Below, piece by piece: positions 1 to 8,167 of a stretch of DNA of 39,458 nucleotides. The stretch is from positions 1-39,458 of the forward strand of contig CAJFVQ010000024.1 in the NCBI GenBank assembly GCA_904420535.1, written 5' to 3'. Numbering within the stretch: the stretch's first letter is position 1; each line of letters begins with the position of its first letter. The DNA is from Candidatus Cryptoclostridium obscurum. Its GTDB lineage: Bacteria > Bacillota > Dehalobacteriia > UBA7702. A program made the position numbers and the translations under genes. The notes beneath the pieces are model-generated. The model saw only the letters and a list, made by a program, of their open reading frames with translations. It was not told the DNA's origin and searched no databases.

Positions 1-176
1 AATGCCCGTACCTTTGTGTAAATCAAGTTGCGGCTTATGGTGTACAATGAAGTAGCGGTTGTCATCACCCTCATGAATAATGAAGCGGCTCTGCATGGTT
101 GCATCATGATGGAAACGTGATTGTTTGGAAATACGGGCATTGGATTTGGGACCAGTTGATGTAACAAAAGATGCAT
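1..176 (-). CDS. Possible 5' end of an antisense gene leaving the window (unrecognised)
   Basis: Two overlapping minus-strand frames stay open from here to the window edge. One starts with ATG at 176 behind an AGAGG-like ribosome site (190-186). The other, with more protein-like composition (it includes IIHEGDDNRYFIVHHKPQ), has no ATG before position 96. A single-base shift just after the ATG at 176 would join the start to the better frame. I recognise no family and only about 58 codons are visible. It may be a gene start, a decayed remnant or chance. Confidence 0.2.
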   Translation of the reverse strand, partial: MHLLLHQLVPNPMPVFPNNHVSIMMQPCRAASLFMRVMTTATSLYTISRNLIYTKVRA

Positions 177-339
177 TATATAAAACCTCTATTTGTGATT
201 ATTGTAAAATACCAATAGTCTTACAGGATATGGCAAAAGTTTACTATTTGTGTAAAAAATAGAAGGATTTGGTATTTTTATGTTGAAATTATCAATTTTT
301 TATACGGAGGGTATTATCATAAAGAAATAACTAACATTT

Positions 340-2229
340 TTGGTTGTTGTCGCTTTCTTGCCGTGTTTTTCATCCAGTGCTTTTGCTGCAGATGTCCAAA
401 AACAGATACAGGATAAAATGCAGGAAGCTATTGGTCAAGAAGGTGAAAATTCTTTTGTTGGTAATCCTTTGGAGACCGGGCAAGTAGTTGTTTCTGAATT
501 TCCTGACTATGCTGACAGAATTGCTACGGAAGAACAACCATCGTCTGTTTCGGTCGAAGATAGTTTTCCCATTATGGATGTTGAAGATTTAGAAACATTT
601 CGTGATAGAGTTAACAAAGGGGAAACAACCTTAAACGGCCATTTAATGGCGAACATTGATTTAGATTTTGAAACTTGGACACCTATCGGAACATCGACAA
701 ATCCATATCATGGGGTATTTGATGGGCAAGGTTTCAGAATTGAAGGCCTTTATGTTGTTCAATCTTCGACAAGTCTTGCGGGATTGTTTGCTTTTACCGA
801 TGGAGCATTGATAGAGAATCTTGGCATTGAAGGTAAAATTAACGGAGGAAGCAGGGCAGGTGGCATTGTAGGCAGCGCTCTGGATACCTCTATTACCAAC
901 TGTTACAATAAATGTACTGTTATCGGATATGGGCCCAGCGGTGGTCTTGTAGGTGGATTATCAGGAGAATCTGTAGTTGCTTCTTGTTGCAACAAAGGGA
1001 TCGTTTCAGATACAAATACAAACGAAGAAAAGGCCTCGTTTAATGGTGGAATTTGTGGTGTTATTGAAGGTTCCTCTTCAATCTTTTATTGTTATAATAT
1101 AGGAACTATAACCGTATCACAAGGAGCCGTTGGTGGAATCGTCGGATGCTCGGCTCGAGAGTCTTTGGTGATAAGCTGCTATAATATCGGAGAAATAGGA
1201 AAATCCGGTTCTTCTGGAGGCATTGTGGGTTTTGCAACGGATATATCCGGAGTTTTAAATTGTTGTTACCTGCAAGGGGCAACTCCTGGGATTGGCGGAG
1301 ATATGAGCGCCTACGAACACAAAATTTATTATGGCACTTCCGAAAATATGAAGACGTCGGCGTTTATTACTTTCCTCAATGGTGGCGAAGGCGAGTTCTT
1401 TGTTGCTGATGGATACAATATTAACAATGGTTATCCTGTTCTATCTTGGGAAAAACCTGCGCTGCCATCTTATAAAATCTCCGTAAGTAATGAAATCATT
1501 GTCTCGAAGACCAAGGCAGAACCCGGAGAAACGATCCAGCTTCTTGCTCCCAAAGAAAACTTTATTGGTTGGAAAAGTACACCGAGTCTTGAAATTGCTA
1601 CAGGAGAGTTAAGTTCTCAAGTTTATGGCATGTTTACAATGCCAGATAGCGCTGTAACAATCACCGCACAGTATAAATCGAGTACCAAATTCCAAGACGT
1701 TCCTGACAACGCATGGTTTGCGCCGTTTGTTTACGACTTAGCAGGGCAGGGGATCTTGAACGGAAGAAGTGATACTATTTTTGATCCTGACGGCAACATC
1801 ACACGTGGAGAATTTGCAAAAATACTAGCTTATGCATCTCAGGATGATTTGAGTCAATATAAAGGTACTTCAAATTTTGCTGACAGTAAAGGCCACTGGT
1901 CAGAAACTAATATTAACTGGGCTTATCAAAATGGTATTGTAAAAGGTCAATCTGAAACCACTTTTGCTCCCAATGCCAAAATTACTCGTCAGGAAATGGC
2001 CGTGATGATTAAACGCTATGCCGACTATAAAGGAATCGACTTACCGAAAAGCAATCAAGCGGTGACTTTTGTCGATGATGGTAAAATTGCAGCATGGGCC
2101 AAAGCAGAGGTGACAGCAATGCAGCAGGCAGGCATTATCAATGGTAGACCCGGTAACCTTTTTGATCCGGAAGGCAATGCCTCAAGAGCGGAAGCTGCTA
2201 AAATGATTTCCGTTCTGCTGGATCTCTAA
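340..2229 (+). CDS. GLUG-repeat, SLH-domain surface protein (start region damaged)
   Basis: Secreted protein probably held on the cell wall by three C-terminal SLH domains. The order is: a hydrophobic signal-peptide core ending at SSSAFAA (about residues 1-16), a linker, glycine-rich GLUG-type repeats (about 120-310, with recurring GGIVG and NCYN/SCYN motifs), a small beta repeat domain (about 375-445), and SLH domains at about 450-500, 512-562 and 575-628. The only open start is TTG at 340, which has no ribosome site and gives a signal peptide without its positive n-region. A good GGAGGG site (307-312) instead points to ATA AAG AAA TAA at 319-330, which looks like a former Met-Lys-Lys start with a stop after it. 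The gene may therefore be inactive or poorly expressed. SLH domains bind pyruvylated wall polymer in known cases; the role of the repeats is unknown. Confidence 0.75.
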   Translation: MVVVAFLPCFSSSAFAADVQKQIQDKMQEAIGQEGENSFVGNPLETGQVVVSEFPDYADRIATEEQPSSVSVEDSFPIMDVEDLETFRDRVNKGETTLNGHLMANIDLDFETWTPIGTSTNPYHGVFDGQGFRIEGLYVVQSSTSLAGLFAFTDGALIENLGIEGKINGGSRAGGIVGSALDTSITNCYNKCTVIGYGPSGGLVGGLSGESVVASCCNKGIVSDTNTNEEKASFNGGICGVIEGSSSIFYCYNIGTITVSQGAVGGIVGCSARESLVISCYNIGEIGKSGSSGGIVGFATDISGVLNCCYLQGATPGIGGDMSAYEHKIYYGTSENMKTSAFITFLNGGEGEFFVADGYNINNGYPVLSWEKPALPSYKISVSNEIIVSKTKAEPGETIQLLAPKENFIGWKSTPSLEIATGELSSQVYGMFTMPDSAVTITAQYKSSTKFQDVPDNAWFAPFVYDLAGQGILNGRSDTIFDPDGNITRGEFAKILAYASQDDLSQYKGTSNFADSKGHWSETNINWAYQNGIVKGQSETTFAPNAKITRQEMAVMIKRYADYKGIDLPKSNQAVTFVDDGKIAAWAKAEVTAMQQAGIINGRPGNLFDPEGNASRAEAAKMISVLLDL

Positions 2230-2244
2230 TCTATATTTGATCAT

Positions 2245-2276
2245 AGAGCCTCCTTCTCCCGGCAGAAGGGGGCTCT
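2245..2276 (+). terminator. Stem-loop after the SLH protein gene
   Basis: An AGAGCC arm pairs with GGCTCT and an inner CCTTCT pairs with AGAAGG around a short CCCGGC loop, 15 bases past the stop codon. No clear T-tract follows, so termination efficiency is uncertain. Confidence 0.5.
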
Positions 2277-2400
2277 CATAATAAATGGTTAAATTTCTCT
2301 CATCAATCATGGCAGCATTGTCATGGGATTGATCAACGAACTCTATTGATGAAAAAGGTATAAAATCCAACGTTCACAGTGATATCATAAAATCCTTGTA

Positions 2401-2430
2401 TTGACAAAGATTTATAAAATGTGCTAAATT
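2401..2430 (+). promoter_or_regulatory. Sigma-A promoter for the MATE gene
   Basis: TTGACA at 2401-2406 and TAAATT at 2425-2430 are separated by 18 bases, about 90 bases upstream of the MATE start codon. The rest of 2277-2400 holds nothing I can assign. Confidence 0.55.
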
Positions 2431-2471
2431 CAATATTGATGATGAATTTTTTAACGATTTTACAGGGTAAG

Positions 2472-2488
2472 ATTTCAGAACCTGAAAT
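2472..2488 (+). promoter_or_regulatory. Perfect inverted repeat in the MATE leader
   Basis: ATTTCAG and CTGAAAT flank a 3-base centre, between the promoter and the start codon, followed by a pyrimidine-rich run (TTTGCTCTTTTTCTTTT). It could be a repressor operator or a weak attenuator hairpin. The sequence alone does not decide. Confidence 0.4.
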
Positions 2489-2520
2489 TTTGCTCTTTTT
2501 CTTTTGGTGGTGATCTTATA

Positions 2521-3870
2521 ATGTCTTATGATCTTACAACGGGCAATCTTTTTCGACGGCTAATTTCCTTCTCTTTGCCCTACTTTTTGTCATATTTCAT
2601 GCAGAGCCTCTATGGTTTGGTAGATCTTTTTGTCATTGGTTTATATAACGGAACTGCCACTGTGGCTGCAGTCTCCATTGGTAGCCAGGTGATGCATATG
2701 TTGACAGTGATGATTGTGGGGCTGGCCATGGGAGCGACAGTCCGCATAGGCTTTGCCGTGGGCCAGAAGGATCAAGAACGGGCGGCCAAAACCATTGGGA
2801 ACTCCGTAACGTTTTTTGCCTGTTTTGCTTTGATTTGTATGGTATTGTTGTTGATCTGCACCAACGGGATTGCAGGATTGATGCAGACGCCGCCGGAGTC
2901 GATGAAGGAGACGATCCAATATCTTCGAATCTGTTTTGCTGGAATTCCCTTTGTCGTAGCTTACAATGTGATCAGTTCTATTTTTCGCGGAAAAGGTGAT
3001 TCCAAAACTCCAATGGTATTTGTGGCGATCGCCTGTTTTGTCAATATTGTTTTGGATTTTCTGTTGATCGGAGGTTTTCATTGGGGGGCTGTTGGCGCGG
3101 CTTGGGGGACGGTTTTGGCCCAAGCGGTGAGTGTGGGCTGCGCTCTGCTTTGGCTTCGTCGCCGTCCCCTCGGCTTTCCTTTTTATAAAGAAAGTTTTCG
3201 TCCTAAAGCCGCTGTTTTAAAAGAAATTACCGTGGTTGGCGGCCCCATTGCATTGCAAGACGGCCTGATTCAAGTGGCGTTTTTATTAATTACCGTGATT
3301 GCCAATACACGAGGAGTTACTATTGCCGCCGGCGTTGGCATTGTGGAGAAAATCATCAGTTTTTTATTCCTAGTGCCGTCGTCGATGCTTTCATCTATTT
3401 CTGCCATGACTGCTCAAAACATCGGTGCGGGGAAGTTTGTCAGAGTGCGGAAAACACTTAATTATGGTTTTGCCATTTGTTTGGCTTATGGGATTATCGT
3501 AAGTGCATATTGTTGGTTTTTTCCGGAAACGCTGTTGCGACTTTTTTCCGATGATCCCGATGTGATCATTTACGGTTGCCAATATTTAAGCGCTTATGCC
3601 CTTGATTGTGTTTTTGCGGGAATTCATTTTTGTTTCAGCGGTTATTACTGCGGTTGTGGTCATTCCGGCGTTTCATTTTTTCATAATCTTATTTCCATCA
3701 TGTTCGTGAGAATTCCCGGAACGTATTTGGCGGCACAGGTCTTTCCTGCATCCCTCTTCCCTATGGGGCTGGCGGCGCCTTATGGGTCAATTCTTTCTGC
3801 TCTGATTTGCGTGATTTTTTATTTCGTTCTGAAAAAACGAGGACGTCTCTATCCAATGATGGGAATGTAA
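2521..3870 (+). CDS. MATE family efflux transporter
   Basis: Integral membrane exporter of the multidrug and toxic compound extrusion family, normally a Na+ or H+ antiporter for cationic drugs or metabolites. At 449 residues it has the usual family length, with about twelve hydrophobic segments and the family-typical N-terminal stretch TGNLFRRLISFSLPYF followed by a LYGLVDLFVIG segment. The ATG at 2521 sits behind GGTGGTGAT. It is transcribed alone from its own promoter and has an inverted repeat in its leader, which may mean inducible expression. The substrate cannot be read from sequence. Confidence 0.88.
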   Translation: MSYDLTTGNLFRRLISFSLPYFLSYFMQSLYGLVDLFVIGLYNGTATVAAVSIGSQVMHMLTVMIVGLAMGATVRIGFAVGQKDQERAAKTIGNSVTFFACFALICMVLLLICTNGIAGLMQTPPESMKETIQYLRICFAGIPFVVAYNVISSIFRGKGDSKTPMVFVAIACFVNIVLDFLLIGGFHWGAVGAAWGTVLAQAVSVGCALLWLRRRPLGFPFYKESFRPKAAVLKEITVVGGPIALQDGLIQVAFLLITVIANTRGVTIAAGVGIVEKIISFLFLVPSSMLSSISAMTAQNIGAGKFVRVRKTLNYGFAICLAYGIIVSAYCWFFPETLLRLFSDDPDVIIYGCQYLSAYALDCVFAGIHFCFSGYYCGCGHSGVSFFHNLISIMFVRIPGTYLAAQVFPASLFPMGLAAPYGSILSALICVIFYFVLKKRGRLYPMMGM

Positions 3871-3900
3871 TGTTTTACTGCGGATGATTGCGGTTTCCGG

Positions 3901-3929
3901 TTGCCTTTTGAGATAAAATGGGTTACAAT
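3901..3929 (+). promoter_or_regulatory. Sigma-A promoter for the YbaK-family gene
   Basis: TTGCCT at 3901-3906, a 17-base spacer and TACAAT at 3924-3929, ending 37 bases before the GTG start. It sits immediately after the MATE gene, so the two genes are probably transcribed separately. Confidence 0.6.
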
Positions 3930-3966
3930 GTTTACTGTTATTACAGACGGACAAGGAGGAAGGAAC

Positions 3967-4434
3967 GTGTCAGTGGAAAATGTAAAATCATATCTTGCTC
4001 GGTTTGGCGTCGACGATCGCGTGATGGAGTTTGAAACCTCCAGCGCCACGGTGGAATTGGCTGCGGAAGCTGTGGGCACCGAGCCTGCCCGTATTGCAAA
4101 GACTCTTTCTTTTGCGGTGGGAGATGAATGTATTCTGGTGGTTACGGCAGGAGATATGAAAATTGATAATAAAAAGTTTAAAAATTGCTTTGGTGTAAAG
4201 GCTAAAATGCTATCTCTTGATGCGGTGGAATCAATGACAGGCCATCCGGTAGGCGGTGTTTGTCCTTTTGGCGTAAAACAAGGCGTTAAAATCTATTTGG
4301 ATGATTCAATGAAACGTTTTGATTCAGTTTATCCCGCAGCAGGCTCTTCCAATTCAGCCGTAGAGATGACTTGTGACGAGCTGATGCAATTCTCGAATGC
4401 AGAGGCTTGGGTTGACGTCTGCAAAGAATCATAA
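3967..4434 (+). CDS. ybaK: YbaK/EbsC (ProX-like) aminoacyl-tRNA deacylase
   Basis: A 155-residue protein of the YbaK/aminoacyl-tRNA-associated family, whose characterised members hydrolyse mischarged tRNAs such as Cys-tRNA(Pro). The fold signature is visible: TEPARIAKTLSF, a KIDNKKFKNCFG segment with conserved lysines, GHPVGGVCPFG and a C-terminal SSNSAVEM strand. I chose GTG at 3967 because AAGGAGGA lies six bases upstream. The frame is open further upstream, but that part overlaps the promoter. It is a single-gene unit closed by a strong terminator. The exact tRNA target is unknown. Confidence 0.85.
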   Translation: MSVENVKSYLARFGVDDRVMEFETSSATVELAAEAVGTEPARIAKTLSFAVGDECILVVTAGDMKIDNKKFKNCFGVKAKMLSLDAVESMTGHPVGGVCPFGVKQGVKIYLDDSMKRFDSVYPAAGSSNSAVEMTCDELMQFSNAEAWVDVCKES

Positions 4435-4453
4435 ATTTTATGGATCATAGAAG

Positions 4454-4494
4454 AAAAAACCGTCGCGGAGAGAGCTCCTCCGCGACGGTTTTTT
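4454..4494 (+). terminator. Strong intrinsic terminator
   Basis: An 11-bp GC-rich stem (CCGTCGCGGAG with CTCCGCGACGG) and a 7-base loop, flanked by six A on the left and six T on the right. It could work in both directions. Confidence 0.93.
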
Positions 4495-4569
4495 GCGTAA
4501 ATTCGAGCAGTATCATCGATTTGCGGCATACAATTGGCATGAGGCGCAAAACGACTTCTTTTTTCTCTC

Positions 4570-4738
4570 TTTGTCGAAGATTGATGAAAGTGTGCCGTTG
4601 GCGTTGTAAAAGAAAGTTTTTGGCCTTTGACTCAGTGCCTGCATTCCTGGGGAATATGGAGTCTTCTGCGGAGAATGAAACAATGATTAACGCTTTGAGC
4701 AGGGGTTTTAAAGATGAGAATTTTGTCGGAATGTCGAA
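4570..4738 (+). promoter_or_regulatory. Spo0A-box-like sites upstream of the M23 peptidase gene
   Basis: TTTGTCGAA at 4570-4578 matches the Spo0A box exactly. TTTGTCGGA at 4722-4730 and AATGTCGAA at 4730-4738 are close matches in tandem, ending 19 bases before the -35 element of the next gene. The stretch 4495-4815 has no convincing gene; a frame across 4440-4742 begins inside the terminator and has no ribosome site. Confidence 0.45.
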
Positions 4739-4757
4739 ATGAGGGGTACGGTTTTCA

Positions 4758-4787
4758 TTGCAATTTGTTTTTCTACAATGGTATAGT
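4758..4787 (+). promoter_or_regulatory. Promoter for the G5/M23 peptidase gene
   Basis: TTGCAA at 4758-4763 and TATAGT at 4782-4787 with an 18-base spacer. The predicted start point is about 20 bases before the GTG codon. Confidence 0.6.
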
Positions 4788-4815
4788 GAAGAAAATTTAA
4801 GAAAGGAAGTGTCAT

Positions 4816-6030
4816 GTGATTTTCATTAAAAGACGTACCATTGCTTTTTGTTTATTGTTACTTTTTCTTGCGGCAACTGCTTTGCTATGTCTCAGTTACC
4901 AAACGGTTTATGCTGTAACAGTCAATGGTGAACCTTTGCTCTACATAAAAAGTGAGAAAGAGGGCAAAATGATTTTAGACCATTATCTCGATGAAAATAA
5001 GAAGGTTTATGGTGATTCTGTTAATTTTAAACAGGATGTTTCACTGGAGCGGTGCTTTCGCCGCAGTGACATGGAATTTTCCGAAGTAGAGCAAGGACAA
5101 AAGAAATTGCAAAAAGCAACGGAATTGGAGATGGAAGCTGCCGTGATCGTCATTGATGGAGAAGATACCGTTGCCGTGAAGGATGAATCTACTGCTACGG
5201 AAGTACTGGGAGAAGCCCGTGAAGAAGACGAAGCCCCTGCGGATAATGCTGAAATTCTTTCCGAAGGATTCCGCGAAGAGGTAGAAATTGAGGAAAAAGT
5301 CCTTGATGTCGACGCTGTTGTGGCAGAGACTGACGCTGTAGATACTTTGACCGGTGGAGAGGAACCGAAGCTTTGTTGGGAAGTTGTCTATGAGTATACA
5401 AGGACACTGGAAATTGAGGCGCAAATAGAGTACGTCGATGACGATACTCTGGCTTACGGAACCACCAAAGAAATTTCTCCCGGAAAAAACGGCGTCGAAG
5501 AACAAACCATCCATGCAGTACAAGACCAAAACGGTAACTGGGAAGAAAGTGTGGTATCTTCCAGAGTTGTGGAACCTGCGGAAAATCAAGTGATTGCCCG
5601 GGGAACAGGGCCTGTTTTCGCCGATGTTAGTGAACAGATCGTTTTGGGACAGACAGAAGTTCCCATCAGTGGGAGAATTACCGCGACTTTCGGCTCTTCC
5701 GGCGCTTACTGGAGCAATCGGCATACGGGCCTTGACATTGCCGCGGCGGCCGGAACGCCGGTGCGCGTCGTCTCCCCCGGAACTGTTATTTCTGCAGAAT
5801 GGAGCGGATCTTACGGCAATATGGTGACGGTAGATCACGGCAACGGTATTTCTACTCGTTACGCCCATCTTTCCTCCATTTCTGTTGCCGTCGGCGATAC
5901 GTTGGCTTTCGGGGATGTACTGGGGTTGTGTGGCAGCACAGGAAACGCCACTGGAGATCATCTTCATTTGGAGGTACTAATCAATGGTGAATGCCATAAT
6001 CCCGAAGAATTTTTTAATATTTCTATGTAA
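4816..6030 (+). CDS. Membrane-anchored G5 / M23 (LytM) peptidoglycan endopeptidase
   Basis: A 404-residue exported wall hydrolase. An N-terminal membrane segment (about 8-32) follows a basic start. An acidic linker region (about 100-180) leads to a G5-type domain (about 190-275) and a C-terminal M23 zinc peptidase domain (about 290-402). The zinc and catalytic residues are present: H303 and D307 (HTGLD), H351 (YAHLS), and H382 and H384 (HLHLE). It should therefore be active, unlike degenerate LytM proteins. The GTG start at 4816 follows GAAAGGAAG; the ATG at 4814 meets a stop at once. The Spo0A-like boxes upstream suggest a role at sporulation onset, as an inference only. It could equally be a vegetative wall-remodelling enzyme. 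Confidence 0.88.
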   Translation: MIFIKRRTIAFCLLLLFLAATALLCLSYQTVYAVTVNGEPLLYIKSEKEGKMILDHYLDENKKVYGDSVNFKQDVSLERCFRRSDMEFSEVEQGQKKLQKATELEMEAAVIVIDGEDTVAVKDESTATEVLGEAREEDEAPADNAEILSEGFREEVEIEEKVLDVDAVVAETDAVDTLTGGEEPKLCWEVVYEYTRTLEIEAQIEYVDDDTLAYGTTKEISPGKNGVEEQTIHAVQDQNGNWEESVVSSRVVEPAENQVIARGTGPVFADVSEQIVLGQTEVPISGRITATFGSSGAYWSNRHTGLDIAAAAGTPVRVVSPGTVISAEWSGSYGNMVTVDHGNGISTRYAHLSSISVAVGDTLAFGDVLGLCGSTGNATGDHLHLEVLINGECHNPEEFFNISM

Positions 6031-6095
6031 ACGATGTAAAAAATGAAAAAATGTGATAGAATGGGGAAAGAAATGGTAGTAAGGTGGTAATAGCA

Positions 6096-7025
6096 ATGGC
6101 AGATACAAAAGAATTATACGATATGATTATTGTCGGCGGCGGTCCTGCGGGACTTACCGCAGCCATTTACGGCGGCCGTGCCGGTCTAAAAACTCTTGTT
6201 TTAGAACGGGCTATGGTTGGAGGTCAGGCCGCCAATACACATCTTATCGAAAACTATCCTGGTTTCCCCGAGGGGATTGGTGGTTGGGATTTGATGCAGC
6301 TTTTTCTTGCCCAGGCCCAACGTTACGGAGCAGAAGTAGTCACTTCCACCGTAACTGCCTTGTCAGACATGGGAAATGAAAAGCTGGTGCACTGTGGTGA
6401 TATTGTTTATCGCAGTCGTGCTGTAATCGTTGCCAGTGGCGCCGGTCCCCGCCCTTTGGGAGTGCCTGGAGAAGAAGATTTCTCCGGTCGTGGAGTATCC
6501 TACTGCGGAACTTGTGACGGACCGCTGTTTCGCGATAAGACCGTTGTTGTGATTGGCGGCGGTAATACGGCTTTTCAGGAATTGATTTTTTTAAGTCGCT
6601 TTGTAAAAAAGATTTACCTTGTCCATCGTCGCAGTGAGTTTCGTGCCCAAAGAGTTTTAGTGGATGAAGCTCGTGAAAACGAAAAACTGGAATTTTGTCT
6701 CGAGGCGGAAGTCGTCTCCATCTACGGTTCCAATGTGGTAGAAGGGGTGAAGATCCGCCAAAAAGGGGAAGAGCGGGATTTGAAGGCCGACGGCGTCTTC
6801 ATTTTTGTGGGGCATTCGCCCCATACGGAGTTTTGCCAAAATTTCCTGGCCCTTGATGAGGGAGGTTTCCTTTTGGCCGATCCTGATTTAAGAGCGTCCC
6901 GCCCCGGTTTTTATGGCGCAGGAGATGTTGTCAGCAAAGATTTCTTCCAGGTTGCTACTGCTGTAGGCGAAGGTGCTCAAGTGACCCATTCGATCTTAAT
7001 GGATTTTCAAGTACAGGATCAATAA
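6096..7025 (+). CDS. trxB: Thioredoxin reductase-like FAD/NAD(P) oxidoreductase
   Basis: A 309-residue two-dinucleotide-fold flavoenzyme of the thioredoxin reductase family. The FAD motif GGGPAGLTAA is near residue 14, the redox pair CGTC is at residues 137-140 followed by DG, the NAD(P)H motif GGGNTA is near 155, and the closing GAGDVVSKDFFQVATAVGEG binds FAD. Length and order match TrxB, which reduces thioredoxin with NADPH. I chose ATG at 6096 (MADTKELYD) because AAGGTGG lies eight bases upstream; a GTG at 6084 falls inside that site. No thioredoxin gene is adjacent, so a ferredoxin-dependent or other TrxB-like role is possible. Confidence 0.87.
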   Translation: MADTKELYDMIIVGGGPAGLTAAIYGGRAGLKTLVLERAMVGGQAANTHLIENYPGFPEGIGGWDLMQLFLAQAQRYGAEVVTSTVTALSDMGNEKLVHCGDIVYRSRAVIVASGAGPRPLGVPGEEDFSGRGVSYCGTCDGPLFRDKTVVVIGGGNTAFQELIFLSRFVKKIYLVHRRSEFRAQRVLVDEARENEKLEFCLEAEVVSIYGSNVVEGVKIRQKGEERDLKADGVFIFVGHSPHTEFCQNFLALDEGGFLLADPDLRASRPGFYGAGDVVSKDFFQVATAVGEGAQVTHSILMDFQVQDQ

Positions 7026-7046
7026 AACAATCTTATGCCTCATTTT

Positions 7047-7080
7047 ACAGCTGTTACATTAGTAACAGCTGTTTTATTTT
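7047..7080 (+). terminator. Intrinsic terminator after the trxB-like gene
   Basis: A perfect 11-bp stem (ACAGCTGTTAC with GTAACAGCTGT) and a 4-base loop, followed by TTTATTTT. Confidence 0.92.
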
Positions 7081-7162
7081 GTAGTCATAATTGCAAAGGG
7101 AGCAACGTAAAATGGAATAAAGCGCTATGACCAAAAGTGATAGCAAAACAACGGAGGATGGC

Positions 7163-8167
7163 ATGGTAGAAATCGGCGAAATCAGCAGCGCCTGGGGAAT
7201 CGTTCCACAAGAGGTGAAAACGGTTAAGGACAATGTATGGCGCATTAAGGCCGTTGACGGTGAATACGCACTGAAGCGCAGTGGTTTATCTCCCGCTAAA
7301 CTGCAATTTATCGCCGAAGCCCAGAACCATTTAACGCACTGTGGGTTTCAGTACTTTTCCCACCCGTTATTCTGTGGTGGTGCTCCTTTTTTAGAGCGGG
7401 AAGACGGTATCTATACCCTTTACGAATGGGTAGCGGGAGATCGGTGTGATTTTGACCATCTCGGCCATTTGAAGGCTGCAGCGGAGACTTTGGCTCGCTT
7501 TCATTTGGTATCGCGTTTACCATCTGTGGTAAAAATAAAATCCCATAAAAAGCCGGAACTTCGTTGGGTACGTCGCATCAGTACGCGTATTGAGGATATG
7601 GAACGATATGCCGTTGTCGCCTCAGAACATGCCGAAGGTTTTTTTGAAAAAATGTATCTGGCCTTCTATGGTCCTATGATGAAAAAGGCATCGGATTCTC
7701 GTCGTCTACTTTTGTCTTCCGAATATCCGAGATTGGAAGAAGAGGCAAGAAAAGTAGGAAGCTTTATCCACTATGATGTTGCTGCTAGAAATTTTATCAT
7801 TCAAGATGGAAAAGCTTATCTTATTGACTTCGATTACTGTGCTCGAGATCTTCCTTTGGTAGATTTAATGCGCCTTATGAAACGATCTTTGAAGTATGGC
7901 AATAATGCTGAAAATAAATTAAAAGTCATCATCGAAGGGTATGGACGGATCTATCCCATGTCAAAAGAACAATGGGAGGTGCTCCATGCTTTGTTGCTTT
8001 TTCCTCAAAAGTATTGGCGTTTGGCTCAACGATATTTCCAGAATGACCCACACCGTGATAATGACTTTTTTAAAAAGAGAATCCGTACCGCGGTGGCAGA
8101 ATTGGAGCGGGAGGATCAATGGATTAAAATTTTTCGACGATATACAGGGCTGGAGGTGGCAAGATGA
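7163..8167 (+). CDS. cotS: CotS-family spore coat protein (kinase fold)
   Basis: A 334-residue protein of the CotS family, aminoglycoside-phosphotransferase/choline-kinase-fold proteins found in the spore coat. The kinase-like loop is intact: H203-Y204-D205 with N210, and the metal-binding D222-F223-D224, followed by the family-typical DLPLVDLMRLMKR. I start at ATG 7163, five bases after GGAGG; an in-frame ATG at 7127 lacks a good site. Its stop overlaps the next start (ATGA), so translation is coupled. In Bacillus, cotS lies beside the glycosyltransferase gene cotSA, the same pairing as here, which supports a coat function. The phosphorylated substrate is unknown. Confidence 0.85.
   Translation: MVEIGEISSAWGIVPQEVKTVKDNVWRIKAVDGEYALKRSGLSPAKLQFIAEAQNHLTHCGFQYFSHPLFCGGAPFLEREDGIYTLYEWVAGDRCDFDHLGHLKAAAETLARFHLVSRLPSVVKIKSHKKPELRWVRRISTRIEDMERYAVVASEHAEGFFEKMYLAFYGPMMKKASDSRRLLLSSEYPRLEEEARKVGSFIHYDVAARNFIIQDGKAYLIDFDYCARDLPLVDLMRLMKRSLKYGNNAENKLKVIIEGYGRIYPMSKEQWEVLHALLLFPQKYWRLAQRYFQNDPHRDNDFFKKRIRTAVAELEREDQWIKIFRRYTGLEVAR

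Noticed and set aside
2182-2370. 62-codon minus-strand frame after the SLH gene
   Set aside because: It spans the terminator hairpin and the end of the SLH gene and has no ribosome site. A remnant cannot be excluded but is not supported.
4440-4742. 100-codon plus-strand frame
   Set aside because: It starts inside the intrinsic terminator, has no ribosome site, is very Arg/Lys/Cys-rich and overlaps the Spo0A-like boxes. Treated as non-coding.
5041-5967. 308-codon minus-strand frame opposite the M23 peptidase gene
   Set aside because: It is a shadow of a well-supported gene with clear domains. The composition is unnatural and it has no ribosome site.
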